DNA of 64,000 nt from Actinopolymorpha rutila (GTDB lineage: Bacteria > Actinomycetota > Actinomycetes > Propionibacteriales > Actinopolymorphaceae), in NCBI RefSeq assembly GCF_013407855.1, contig NZ_JACBZH010000001.1:4092001-4156000 (forward strand), given 5' to 3'. Position numbers and translations under genes: made by a program. Shown here in pieces: positions 38,047 through 47,191 of this stretch. How positions within the stretch are numbered: the first letter of the stretch is position 1; each line of letters opens with the position of its first letter. The notes beneath the pieces are model-generated. The model had not been told where the DNA came from, made no database searches, and saw only the letters and a program-made list of their open reading frames with translations.

Positions 38047-39126
38047 TCAGAGGCTGCCGGCGGCAGCAGCGCCCTGGACGTGCGCAGCCAGTGGGGCCAT
38101 CACGTAGTCGGCGTCTCGGCTCGCCCCTCGCAGCGTGTTGGACGAGAAGGACCTCTGGAACTCCAACCCCACATAGACCAGCCCGGGGTGCGTGAGGGAG
38201 ATTCCGCCGCTGTGCACAGGCATACCGTTCGGGTCGAACGCGCCGAGCCCTCTCAGGTACTCAAGGCTCGGCCGGTACCCGGTCGCGAACAGCACCACGT
38301 CGACCCGTTCCCGTGTTCCGTCGGCCCACACGATGCGGTCGCCGTCGAGGGTGGCGAACATGGGGCGCCGATCGAGCCGGCCGGAGTCGAAGGCGGCTTG
38401 GTAGCGGCCGGTGTCCAGCACCAGAGGTCCGGTGACGATGCGGGCCAACCATGCCGGTGGAAGGTCGTCGAACCCCAGGGTCCGCAGCCAGTAGTGCAGG
38501 TCCTTGCCCCGTGTGCGTTGCGGGAGGAACGTCAACGGAGCACGCGTGGCGAGGGTGACGGTCGCGACCTCGGACAGCTCGTAACCGACCTGGACGCCGG
38601 AGTTGCCGCCGCCCACGACAACCACCCGCCGGCCGGCGTACGGCTTGGGATTGCGGTAGTCGGCCACGTGCAGAACTTCTCCGCCGAAGCCCTCCAGCCC
38701 CGGGAGTTCGGGGACGTACGGGCGGGAGAAGGAACCACTCGCCGCGACCACGCCGGCCGCGTCGATGCGCCGGCCGTCCGCGGTCTGGACGGTGAAGCCA
38801 TGCTCGCCGGCTTCCACGCTCTGAACGGTTGTGTTGGTTCGGATCTCCACGTCGAGGCCGGCCGCGTAGCGCTCCAGGTAGGCCACGGTCTCGTCGCGGG
38901 TCGGATACCTGTCCGGATCGCCCCCGAAGGGCATACCGGGCATCGAGCTGTAACCGGCCGGAGAGAAGACCGTGAGGCTGTCGTAGTAGTGAGGCCAGGA
39001 CCCCGCCGGCCGGTCGCCGGCCTCCAGGACCAGAGGACGCAGGCCGCAGTCGCGGGCCGCACGGGCCGCGGCGAGGCCGGACTGGCCGCCGCCGACGATG
39101 ACAACAGGTTCTGTGGTGTTCGACAT
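38047..39126 (-). CDS. arsO: ArsO-type flavin-dependent monooxygenase
   Basis: A 359-residue protein starting at ATG 39126. The FAD site is VVIVGGGQSGLAAA (~8-21), the NADPH site is VVVVGGGNSGVQVG (~170) and the third motif is FATGYRP (~281). The early LVLEAGDRPAGSWPHYYDSL and PGMPFGGDPDRYPTRDE are typical of the ArsO/YhiN-like single-component monooxygenases found in ars operons. ArsO members are thought to act on organoarsenicals or thio-arsenicals; the exact reaction is not settled. It is divergent from ArsR3, 78 nt apart. Confidence 0.85.
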   Translation of the reverse strand: MSNTTEPVVIVGGGQSGLAAARAARDCGLRPLVLEAGDRPAGSWPHYYDSLTVFSPAGYSSMPGMPFGGDPDRYPTRDETVAYLERYAAGLDVEIRTNTTVQSVEAGEHGFTVQTADGRRIDAAGVVAASGSFSRPYVPELPGLEGFGGEVLHVADYRNPKPYAGRRVVVVGGGNSGVQVGYELSEVATVTLATRAPLTFLPQRTRGKDLHYWLRTLGFDDLPPAWLARIVTGPLVLDTGRYQAAFDSGRLDRRPMFATLDGDRIVWADGTRERVDVVLFATGYRPSLEYLRGLGAFDPNGMPVHSGGISLTHPGLVYVGLEFQRSFSSNTLRGASRDADYVMAPLAAHVQGAAAAGSL

Positions 39127-39204
39127 GAAGGCAACGTATCATCAGTTCGAGATATGACAATACGTCGATAGGTGCTAGGTTGAGGCCGGAACGGGAGGAG
39201 GAGC

Positions 39205-39558
39205 ATGGCCAAGCAGGCGACCGTCCCCGACGACGACCTCCCCGGTGCCCGGACGACATGTGCGGCGAGCGAGGTCGAGATCGCGGCGGCCACACATGAG
39301 TTCCTGAAGGCACTCGCCAGCCCGACGCGTCAGCGAATCATGCTGCTCTTCGCCCGGGGGGCGGAACTGTCGGTGAACGAGATCGCCGAACGTGCCGGCG
39401 TCGGCCAATCGACCGCTTCCCAACAGCTCACTCTCCTACGGCGCGGAGGGATCGTGACCTCCCGACGTGAAGGGAAGGTTGTGCTCTACCGCGCCGACCG
39501 CGAAGGGACCCTCGCGGCCCTGGCCGACCTGCAGGCATACCTCGAGAACTGCTGTTGA
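39205..39558 (+). CDS. arsR: ArsR-family repressor 3
   Basis: A 117-residue ArsR/SmtB protein; ATG 39205 follows GGGAGGAGGAG. The helix-turn-helix is VNEIAERAGVGQSTASQQLTLLRRGGIV. It has no CxC in the recognition region, unlike ArsR1 and ArsR2. Candidate ligands are Cys19 and the terminal Cys-Cys pair, so the inducer may differ. It is divergent from arsO and probably controls it. Confidence 0.88.
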   Translation: MAKQATVPDDDLPGARTTCAASEVEIAAATHEFLKALASPTRQRIMLLFARGAELSVNEIAERAGVGQSTASQQLTLLRRGGIVTSRREGKVVLYRADREGTLAALADLQAYLENCC

Positions 39559-39662
39559 CCGGCGACGCCGTAGCGCGACCAGCTGCAGGCACCTTCCCGG
39601 AACCGGGTCGGCGCCACCAGAGTTCGCGACGACGGCTCAGACCGCAGCGGCGCGATGTACCG

Positions 39663-40421
39663 CTAGAGGCCAGCCAGGAAGAGGGCACCGGCTGCGAGTA
39701 GGCCGAATTCGACAAGGACGATGAAAGCACGGTCACTGATCCGGCCAACAATCTTCTTGCCCACCCATGCGCCCGCCAGAGTGGCTGGGGTCAGCGCGGC
39801 TCCATAGAGCAGTACGCGGGGCGTGAGAAGGTCGCCGGCACCGTAGGCGGCGATCTTGGTCAGATGCATGGTGAGGGCGCTGGCAGCCTCGGTGCCGATG
39901 TAGGCGGAGCGCGTCAGGCCGTAGGCGAGGAAGAACGGTGCGGTCAACGGGCCGACTGACCCGAGCAGCGCCGACCCCAGGCCGGAGGCCGCGCCGACGC
40001 CGGCGAACGCGGGGTCGCTGGGTTTGAACGGGTGCGGGTTGGCTCGCCGCCACACCACCACGCCGATGAGGAAGACACCGAGCAGGCGCTGGAGTGGCCC
40101 GAGAGGAGCCCGCGCCAACATCAGCCCCCCGGCGAACGCCAACGGCACCGCTCCGGCGGCGAACCAGCCGATCAGTGGCCATCGCAGATCCACGCGGTTC
40201 AACCACACGCGTGCGGCGTTGCTCGACAGTTGGGTCAGCGTAAGCATCGGAATGGCCACGCGTAGCCCGAACAGGAGCGTGAACACCGGCAACAACAAGA
40301 CCCCACCGCCGAACCCCGCCACAGCCGACAGCAGAGCCAGAGCAAACGCCGCAGCCGAGGCCACCGCCAGCGTGCCCAACAAACCAGAAGTCACCCGTCC
40401 AGCCTGACGTAGACAATCCAT
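39663..40421 (-). CDS. TauE/SafE-family membrane exporter
   Basis: A 252-residue protein with about eight helices. ATG 40421 is used; GTG 40424 is adjacent. Two repeats carry the family signature: SAVAGFGGGVLLLPV (~34-48) and, in the second half, GLGSALLGSVGPLTAPFFLAYG. The family exports sulfite, taurine-derived or other organosulfur anions. In an ars/metal island it might export a thio-anion or arsenical, but this is only positional inference. Confidence 0.85.
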   Translation of the reverse strand: MDCLRQAGRVTSGLLGTLAVASAAAFALALLSAVAGFGGGVLLLPVFTLLFGLRVAIPMLTLTQLSSNAARVWLNRVDLRWPLIGWFAAGAVPLAFAGGLMLARAPLGPLQRLLGVFLIGVVVWRRANPHPFKPSDPAFAGVGAASGLGSALLGSVGPLTAPFFLAYGLTRSAYIGTEAASALTMHLTKIAAYGAGDLLTPRVLLYGAALTPATLAGAWVGKKIVGRISDRAFIVLVEFGLLAAGALFLAGL

Positions 40422-40658
40422 CACCCCCGCTCAGGGGCTTACTGCGAGACCAAACCCAAGATCCCCGGGAGGAGAGCGACCACTAGATGGGCGCCCGTCC
40501 TCGGGCTTGCCGGGCGGGTTGGCTGTTGCCCGCGCGAGGCGGAATCTGCCCCTGTGCGGCAGGGCCCGAGGACCCTGCTCCCGCTGATACGGGCTGCCTA
40601 GCGTCGACAGCGGAAAGGTGTGACAGAAACACCCGAAGCAACGTCCGAAGGACCTGTT

Positions 40659-40931
40659 ATGTGCGGATGGGGTGGCTGCGGATGGGGCGGCATGGGCGGG
40701 AGCGGCTGGCTCGTAATGTCGCTCTTCTGGCTGGTACTCATCGTTGTGATCGTGTGGGCTGTGACCCGGCTCGTCCATCCCGCAGGGGGACGGGGTGAGG
40801 TCGGGCCCGCGCGCCGGGAGGAATCTCCGCAGGAGATCCTCGACCGCCGGCTCGCCAGCGGGGAGATCGACACCGCCACCTACGACGAGTTGAAAGCACG
40901 TCTACCCGGACGGCGGCAGGAACCCCAATGA
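40659..40931 (+). CDS. SHOCT-domain membrane protein
   Basis: A 90-residue protein. ATG 40659 is preferred because GAAGGA lies 6 nt upstream; the longer GTG 40620 reading has poorer spacing. It starts MCGWGGCGWGGMGGSGW, a Gly/Trp/Cys-rich head, then one helix (~19-38). A C-terminal SHOCT motif follows (SPQEILDRRLASGEIDTATYDELKARL). SHOCT proteins are short oligomerising adaptors common in metal-stress operons. It overlaps the next gene by 4 nt (ATGA). Confidence 0.8.
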   Translation: MCGWGGCGWGGMGGSGWLVMSLFWLVLIVVIVWAVTRLVHPAGGRGEVGPARREESPQEILDRRLASGEIDTATYDELKARLPGRRQEPQ

Positions 40932-41731
40932 GCAGCTGGGTTCGGGATCGGCGGCTTCCCCTGGTCGTGCTCGTGGCCGCGGTGGTCGCGCTCCTGGCAT
41001 CGATCCTGTGGGTAGGCGTTGGCGCTTACGGTCACGCCGGCGCGTCGGGTCCCGGCGCCCCTGGCTACGGCCGGATGCATGACCACGGCTGGATGCACGG
41101 CGACGACCACGGCTGGATGCACGGCGACGACCACGGCTGGATGCACCGGATGCACGGACCGGGCTACGGGATGATGTATCTGACGCCCGGGACCGGCCCG
41201 GTGGCTGACATGGCCGCCGCCCGACGAGCCGCGCAACGGGCCGCCGGTCCGTTGGGGCTTCGGGTCGGGGAGATCATGCAGTTCAGCAACGGCTACTACG
41301 CCGAGTTCCTCACCTCGACTGGCCGGCGGGCGACCGAGGTACTCATCGACCCCAGCGGCGCGGTCCACATCGAGTACGGCCCGGCCATGATGTGGAACAC
41401 CACGTACGGCATGAACATGATGATGCGCCCCGGCGGCATGCCCGGGGATATGCCGCCAGGCCCGCCGGGCACCGGGTCGACCACGGCCTCGGTCAGTCCG
41501 AGCCAAGCGCGGCGTCTGGCTGACCTGTGGCTCCAGCAACACCAGACGGGCCTGCGGGCCGGTGATCCCGAAGCGTTCCCCGGCTACTACACCCTCCACA
41601 CCCAGCGCGGCGACCGCATCGTGGGGATGCTGTCGGTCAACGCGCAGTCAGGCGCGGTCTGGTACCACACCTGGCACGGCCAGTTTCTGCGCACGCAAGA
41701 ACCAGCCAGAACCTCCGCCAAGGGACGTTGA
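40928..41731 (+). CDS. His/Met-rich membrane-anchored protein, probable metal binder
   Basis: A 267-residue protein with a single N-terminal helix (~10-34) and an extracytoplasmic body. Residues ~49-82 carry three near-perfect repeats of DHGWMHGD followed by MHGPGYGMMY, a likely Cu(I)/Ag(I) site. A second Met cluster (MMWNTTYGMNMMMRPGGM) lies near 155-175. Two PepSY-like segments appear (ADMAAARRAAQRAAGPLGLRVGEIMQF; SQARRLADLWLQQHQ). It is translationally coupled to the SHOCT gene. It probably buffers or senses periplasmic metal. Confidence 0.7.
   Translation: MSSWVRDRRLPLVVLVAAVVALLASILWVGVGAYGHAGASGPGAPGYGRMHDHGWMHGDDHGWMHGDDHGWMHRMHGPGYGMMYLTPGTGPVADMAAARRAAQRAAGPLGLRVGEIMQFSNGYYAEFLTSTGRRATEVLIDPSGAVHIEYGPAMMWNTTYGMNMMMRPGGMPGDMPPGPPGTGSTTASVSPSQARRLADLWLQQHQTGLRAGDPEAFPGYYTLHTQRGDRIVGMLSVNAQSGAVWYHTWHGQFLRTQEPARTSAKGR
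41081..41147 (+). repeat. 24-bp tandem repeat encoding the His/Met motif
   Basis: Two identical units of gaccacggctggatgcacgg+cgac at 41081 and 41105 and a partial third at 41129. They are in frame (8 residues per unit). Confidence 0.85.
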
Positions 41732-41920
41732 GGAGTCTGCGCCAGCTACGCCAACCAGCCAGCCAGCCAACCACGGCACCGAAGCAGTGCATCGATCAAG
41801 CAGGGCTCTGGGTCAAAAGCGCCGGCTTGGGCCGACGAGAGGATCTCCGCTCGCTTAAGTCCGAAGGTCCACACTTCGTCCGCGGGCCGGGTGGCCAGCC
41901 GGACCTCCCACAGGCTCGTC

Positions 41921-42095
41921 CGGGGTGCGGGATGGGGTGCGAAATGCCGTCTGCCGCTGTTCGCCATGGGGCTGGAGGGGGTGATCTTGGTGGTAAAGCT
42001 GCTGGTGAGGGCGTTGTAGACGCTGCGTGTGATTCTTCTAATCCGGGTTGTCGGAGGTTCGAATCCTCCCGGGCGCACCCGCTCTGACCTGCGGA
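41921..42095 (+). repeat. attachment repeat block, copy 3 (arm plus core)
   Basis: The arm (41921-42034) contains gtgatcttggtggtaaagct and gtgagggcgttgtagacgct. The core 42035-42079 matches the 3' 45 nt of tRNA-Arg(UCU) exactly, and tctgacctgcgg follows. Most of the 675-bp gap 41732-42406 is this block and non-coding flank. Confidence 0.9.
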
Positions 42096-42406
42096 AGCGC
42101 CGTCTGCCGACCCGTGAGGGATCTGCGAGCGGAGCCGCGAACCTGTGGGCGTGCCCGGCTAGCCGCCGACCGAAGGCCTTCGCCGCCAGCAATTCGTTCA
42201 CTGCACGCCATGCCATCGCCCAATCCGTCCACCGAACGCGGCGAGGGCCGCCGACGTGCCGCGCATGTCTTCGACGAACGCGTCGATGACATCGCGAGGT
42301 CGGTGTTGCGGCCGGACTGGCTGGCCGCGAACCAACAGACCTCGTGGGCAGGCCACCGGTACTGGCCGTCGCCGATGGACAGCCGCGACTGCTCATTCGT
42401 CGCCGC

Positions 42407-42575
42407 TCAGCCGACGTGGACGTGCGGGCGGCGGGAGGGGTCGGGTTCGGCGCCGCGGAGGACTTCGCGGGTGACGGGGGCCACCTCGCCGACGCCGAAG
42501 AGGAAGAAGCGCAGGAAGTGCGTGACCGGATTGCCTTCGGTCCACTCGAAGTGGATGTGGGCCCTGACGGCAGGA
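42407..42575 (-). pseudogene. APC-type permease C-terminus, inverted fragment
   Basis: Read on the minus strand, the segment gives [19 protein letters not shown], then [17 protein letters not shown] and RRPHVHVG before TGA at 42407-42409. This is the typical C-terminal tail of APC-family transporters of the kind whose body lies on the plus strand at 42577. The part missing from the 3' end of that body starts where this fragment begins, so the two look like pieces of one gene separated by inversion. Confidence 0.55.
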
Positions 42576-42576
42576 T

Positions 42577-43511
42577 CAGGGGTACAGGAAGCTGCTGACC
42601 ACCGCGGCGCTGATCATGAGCGCCTTCCTCGTCACCAGCAGTGTCGTCACCACACTGCTGATTCCCGCCAAGGACTTCCAGCCCGGCGGGCCGGCCAACG
42701 GCCGGGCGCTTGCCTACCTCGCCCACGAACACCACGGCAGCGCGTTCGGCTCCGCCTACGACTGTCGACGGTCGCGATCTTGTGGTTCGCGGGTGCGTCG
42801 GCGATGGCCGGGCTGCTGAACCTGCTGCCGCGCTACCTGCCGCGGTACGGCATGGCGCCGCACTGGGCACGTGCCACGCGTCCGATGGTGCTGGTCCTCA
42901 CGGCGGTGGCGTTCCTGGCGGTGATGATCGCCGCGCGCCGGGCACGGGAGCATCGCTGGACGATCGCAATCGGGGTCATCGCTGCCGTGTTCGTCTACAC
43001 CACCTTGGCTAACGTCGTCGAACGCCCCGACGGGGTGAAGATCGGGGCGTGTTTCATCGCGGCGATCATCGTCGTGTCGTTCCTGTCCCGGTTCGCGCGG
43101 GCCTTCGAGCTGCGGGTGACCGACGTCGTTTTGGACGAGACGGCGCAGCGGTTCGTCCGTGACCGCGCTCGCCGCCGGGTGCGCCTGATCGCCAACGAGC
43201 CCGATGCGCGTGACCCGGCGGAGTACCGCGACAAGATCCGCCAGATGCGCGAGGACCACGATCTCCCCGACACCGACGACCTCATCTTCGCCGAGGTCGT
43301 CGTCGGTGACCCGTCACAGTTCGAGTCCGAACTGCGCGTACACGGCGAGGTGCTGCACAACCGTTACCGCGTCCTGAGGATGGAAAGCTCCACCGTCCCC
43401 AACGCGCTGGCCGCCCTCGTTCTCCACATCCGCGACCAGACCGGAACCCGACCGGTTGAGCACAGTCATAGTTCCTCACCGACCGGCTTGGTGAAACGTT
43501 ACTTGCCGTAA
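42577..43511 (+). pseudogene. APC-family permease, truncated and frameshifted
   Basis: Two plus-strand frames make one protein: [51 protein letters not shown] to ~42765, then [36 protein letters not shown] onward in another frame. It continues through three helices and the cytosolic domain (VVLDETAQRFVRDRARRRVRL.., LIFAEVVVGDPSQFESEL) to HIRDQTGTRP at ~43450. The N-terminal half is absent and the true C-terminus is replaced. The frame at 43451-43511 is read-through. Confidence 0.7.
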
Positions 43512-44770
43512 TGGTCGTGCCAGGACTGCGAGTACAAGAAGACCAGCCTGCGGACACCGGCCGAACGCGCCGCCTGTCCTGCCGGTCTTCGATGGCGAAT
43601 CGTCGAGGACATCCAAAACAGGCTGTACCGGGTCCGGCGCACGTCACCGCCCGCACGGTCACCCGGACGTGGATCGCGGACGTGCTCTACGCGGCTATCG
43701 GCACGGGCCGGTATGAGATCGTGCAACGGGGCGTATGGAGTACACCGTTGACCTGGTGCTCGCGCGGATCGAGGACGGCACGTTGAGTCGTGGGCGGCTG
43801 GTGAACCAGTGTGAGGGGTTACGGAGTTCTTCGGCCTCTCCTGATATGCATCCCGCGCATACGCGGGTGTCTCCGGGGACCTAGATGTTTCTGGATCACA
43901 TCTAGCTCTGAAGGCCCGCGGTGCGCACCGGTGTGCGAGTGGGGCACCGAACCTGTCGGCACCGCAGTCAACGTGGCGGCGCCAAGCGAAGGGATCGGGA
44001 CGACGTCCGCACGAGATTCGCGCCGATGGTGATGGTGTGGCTCGGTGAGCGTGAGGTCGCGGTCGACCCTGACATCGAGACGGGCACCGGGGGTCTTGGC
44101 AGCGGCCGCAGAAGCAGGCACCGACGCGGCGTTGATGCGGTCGCTGATGACGCATGGTGACACCCCCGCCGAGATCAGCGGCGCATTGTGCGAGTTGTAC
44201 CAGGAATACTGACCGGCAGCGGGGGGTAGGTATGCGCGCATGGTCATTTTCGTCGTGGTGGTCGTGGTCGCTTTGGTGGCTGGGGTGGCCGCCTACATCT
44301 GACCGTAGATCTTTCGTTTCCGCCCGTGTACGCGGCGCCTCGGTCTGCTAGGCGCCCAGACCTTCGGACACGGCGGCTTGGGAGGGGCTCCATCGGATTC
44401 GCCGACGCTTGACCGCCACGATCGCTTTGGTCGAGCACGTCCCAGTAGAAGTCAGCCACGGTGGTTGTCACATAGGACAAGACAATGTTCTCCTCCACTC
44501 GCTGTGAAGGTCGTCGTTGCCGGCGTCACTGTTCGCCCGGGCTCCCGCAGGCGCGAGCTGAGACCGGTCGTTCCTGCGTGAACGGCGGGCGCGAAACGGA
44601 CGAATGAGACGGATGCCTGCCAGCCGACTCGTTGTCCCTCGACTGCATCACGGTGCGAGTATGGAAGAAGCGAGGCTGGCTCATGCAAGTCTCGCCCTCG
44701 CGTACCCCGGTGGCGGGACCTCACAAAGCGACCAGTTCGGCGGCGTGGCCGCAGGGAAGGCAATGTCAGG
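43512..44770. other. 1.26 kb of decayed sequence without a supported intact gene
   Basis: Short coding-like stretches are visible on the plus strand: TWIADVLYAAIGTGRYEIVQ at ~43663-43722, followed out of frame by VDLVLARIEDGTLSRGRLV, and EAGTDAALMRSLMTHGD ending in a TGA near 44211. On the minus strand ENIVLSYVTTTVADFYWDV lies at ~44498. None forms a complete recognisable gene. Confidence 0.5.
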
Positions 44771-45373
44771 ATGGCGCTCTTGTACAAGTTCGAACTGTCC
44801 ATCCAGAGTGCCGAGACCTACGACCACCTCCTCCTAATGCTGGAGGAGGCCGGCGCGGGCTCTCCCCCGGGCCGCCTCTACCACGTCGCCTACGGGCCTA
44901 AGGACCGGCTGAAGGTTGTCGACATCTGGGATACACCGCCCGCCATCGACCGGGGGCAATTCCAGGAATTCGCCGAAACACTCGTTCCCGCTCTCAAGGA
45001 ACTCGGAATCGTGCTGTACGAACCCGACGTCCACCAAGTACACACCATCATCAAATCTAAACGGACAGCCACTGAGCCGCGGCGACGTCTCTTGGTCAAG
45101 TTCGATCCGCCCGGGATGACCGCTGCACAGTGCTACCAGATCGCCGAGTCCCTCGATGAAGCAGGCCTGGGGGCACCGGCCGAGCGGCTCTACCACGTCT
45201 GCTACCGCGAGGGCGACGAACTCCGCATCATCTCCGTCTGGGAAGCCGAAGAAGCGCTCCGAGCCTACTTCGACCAACTTGTCCGTACCGCGGTCGATCT
45301 CGGGCTCACTGAGGTTGCGCAAACGGAGCCCGTGATCGAAGAGGTCTACCACATCATCGACGGGTCACACTGA
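44771..45373 (+). CDS. duplicated ABM-like (dimeric alpha/beta barrel) protein
   Basis: A 200-residue soluble protein; ATG 44771 with GGAAGG ~10 nt upstream. It is an internal duplication: residues 1-95 and 105-198 share the pattern AETYDHLLLMLEEAGAGSPPGRLYHVAYG / AQCYQIAESLDEAGLGAPAERLYHVCY. A strand and VDIWDTPPAI / ISVWEAEEAL follow in the two halves. This resembles antibiotic-biosynthesis-monooxygenase-type ferredoxin-like folds, which normally dimerise; the tandem copy would make an intramolecular dimer. No catalytic residues are diagnostic. Confidence 0.65.
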   Translation: MALLYKFELSIQSAETYDHLLLMLEEAGAGSPPGRLYHVAYGPKDRLKVVDIWDTPPAIDRGQFQEFAETLVPALKELGIVLYEPDVHQVHTIIKSKRTATEPRRRLLVKFDPPGMTAAQCYQIAESLDEAGLGAPAERLYHVCYREGDELRIISVWEAEEALRAYFDQLVRTAVDLGLTEVAQTEPVIEEVYHIIDGSH

Positions 45374-45697
45374 CCGCTCCTGTTTACATCCGCCTCCCAA
45401 CCAGCCGGATTGAAAGCCCGAGCGGAGCGGTCATGGGTCACGCGGAGCGACGCCGCCGGCGCCACGTCACTGCTCGTCGGCCTCTCGCCTCGAGGTTCCG
45501 CGCAGCCGGGCAGGCAGCTGGGACCCATTGCGACCACTCCACTCTGGTGGCGGGTCGCCATCCCCACCACGACGCAGCCTGTCTCACGGAGTCCGAGTGT
45601 CGCCTTCCGGGTGAAGGTGGTGCATGTAGGCGTTGGTCAGCCCGTCGGAGGCGAGCAGGGTGACAACCAAAGCTGGCGTGAGGCTTGGGGTCCGTGC
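45374..45697. other. 324 bp without a supported gene
   Basis: The sequence lies between convergent genes. Overlapping short ORFs have no recognisable domain, and no strong hairpin was seen. Confidence 0.5.
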
Positions 45698-46327
45698 TCA
45701 GTCTCCGGCCGGCGAAGTGTCGTCGAGTGGGTTGCCCGCCATCCTCCCGTCGAGGTCGGCCCGGATCGAGGCTGCGGGCGGGCCGTCAGGTTTGCGCTCA
45801 GCCTGGTCGTGATAGAGCGTCAGGAACTCCTCGACGAAGCCGAGCCGGGGGTGACGCTGGAGCACGTCGGCCCTGAAACCGGACGGGATCTCCTCCGCGT
45901 GCCGGCCGGTGATCTCCACCCCGGCCGCCCGCGCTAGGAGGAAGCCCTGGGGATCCCCGGACTCCTCCACCCGGTCCCCACAGATGTGCCGGAAGATCAG
46001 CTGCGACAGGTGTTCCCGGCGGTCCACGGGCCAGCCCGCGCCGGCCGCGAACACACCGGCCACATGGCCGCCCGCCTTCTCGAACGAGATGGTGTGGCTG
46101 TCGAACTCCGGCACCAGGCCGAAGTCGTGGAACATCGACGCCACGTACAGCAGTTCGGGGTCGAAACGGATGTCCCGCGCCGCGCCGAGGGCCGATGCCC
46201 ACAGGTAGACCCGTACCGAATGGTTGAGCAGTGCGGGCGAGAAGTAGGCGGACGCCATCTCCAGTGCGGCGTCCGACGTCTCGGTGTTCGACGGCACCGC
46301 GAGGCCGTCGAAGGTCACATCAGCCAT
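45698..46327 (-). CDS. HD-domain protein
   Basis: A 209-residue protein starting at ATG 46327. The metal-binding HD core is visible: LLNHSVRVYLWASALG (first His), YVASMFHDFGL (HD pair) and a late HxxD-type region EEFLTLYHDQAERKPDGP. It resembles the cyanamide-hydratase-like HD proteins of soil bacteria and fungi, though nucleotide phosphohydrolase activity is equally possible. It is the last gene of a minus-strand series with the aquaporin and NmrA-like genes. Confidence 0.75.
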   Translation of the reverse strand: MADVTFDGLAVPSNTETSDAALEMASAYFSPALLNHSVRVYLWASALGAARDIRFDPELLYVASMFHDFGLVPEFDSHTISFEKAGGHVAGVFAAGAGWPVDRREHLSQLIFRHICGDRVEESGDPQGFLLARAAGVEITGRHAEEIPSGFRADVLQRHPRLGFVEEFLTLYHDQAERKPDGPPAASIRADLDGRMAGNPLDDTSPAGD

Positions 46328-46333
46328 ACTCGT

Positions 46334-47191
46334 CTACCCCCTGTGTCCTGATCGGCGTTCGTCCTGCACGGCATCAGTGCTGCGTCGTGGTCCACACAGC
46401 CGATGTGTCAGCAACCTGCATCGATGGAACCGGCCGAGCAGCACCGCGGCCACGACCGCGCCGACCATCGGCGCGATCAGGTAGGTGGCAAGGAAGTCCG
46501 ACTGGCCCGCGAGGACGGCGGGCCCGAACTGACGGGCTGGGTTGACGCACGGCCCGGTGACAGTCCCGAGGCCGACAATGCCTACGCCTATGAGGCCGCC
46601 GACCAGCCACGGCACGCGCGGAGCCAACCGAGGTGCGGAAAGGAAGGCTCCCACCAGCACGACGATCACGGCCATGCTCGCGGTCTCCGCCGCGAACAGC
46701 GACGCGTTGGACCAGCCAGGTGCGGGCCTGAGGGCGGAGTATGCGACAGGCGGTCTCGCGACCGGAGCGCCCCACACCAGACGGGCCAGCACTACACCCA
46801 GAACGGAACCCGCCAGCTGAGCCGCCCAGTAGGGCAGAACGCCCCGGCCCGGGAAGACTCCGAAGGGCCACATGGCCAGCGATATCGCAGGGTTCATGTG
46901 CCCGCCGGAGGCCCTCCCCAGCGGGCTGAGAATCAGCCCGGACAGCAGGAGACCCACCGCGACGCCGACCACGACCAGTTTGAGGTGAATATCGGGAACC
47001 GCCCGGGACACCGGTGACTCGCCGATGACCCAGCGCACGACGGTCGCCACACCGAACATCAGGACCATGGTCAGCCCCGCTTCGTAGGTGCTGTACTGCC
47101 ACAGGTGACCCACCGGCGAGTCCTGAGGATCCGGCCGCGTCCGGTCAGCCGCGGAGGTCATCGGCGGGGCTATCGCTGCTTCGAGAGCCAC
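46334..47191 (-). CDS. MIP-family aquaporin/glycerol facilitator
   Basis: Up to 285 residues. GTG 47191 overlaps the upstream stop by 22 nt; ATG 47161 (MTSAADRTRPD) is an alternative, and neither has a clear SD. There are six helices and both half-helix NPA motifs: GGHMNPAISLAM (~100) and GPCVNPARQFGP (~214). The residue before the second NPA is Val, next to Cys, as in some aquaporins where Hg blocks the pore. The arsenic connection of some aquaglyceroporins is worth noting, but this gene lies in the next island. The HD gene follows 6 nt downstream. Confidence 0.88.
   Translation of the reverse strand: MALEAAIAPPMTSAADRTRPDPQDSPVGHLWQYSTYEAGLTMVLMFGVATVVRWVIGESPVSRAVPDIHLKLVVVGVAVGLLLSGLILSPLGRASGGHMNPAISLAMWPFGVFPGRGVLPYWAAQLAGSVLGVVLARLVWGAPVARPPVAYSALRPAPGWSNASLFAAETASMAVIVVLVGAFLSAPRLAPRVPWLVGGLIGVGIVGLGTVTGPCVNPARQFGPAVLAGQSDFLATYLIAPMVGAVVAAVLLGRFHRCRLLTHRLCGPRRSTDAVQDERRSGHRG

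Noticed and set aside
39127-39204. Clear operator for ArsR3 between arsO and arsR3
   Set aside because: TATGAC-AATAC-GTCGATA is only an imperfect inverted repeat with an indel, too weak to list as a site.
40487-40798. Plus-strand ORF overlapping the SHOCT gene, with GGGAGGAG upstream
   Set aside because: Arg/Cys-rich with no domain; it overlaps the coding frame of the SHOCT gene, whose own SD and motif are clear.
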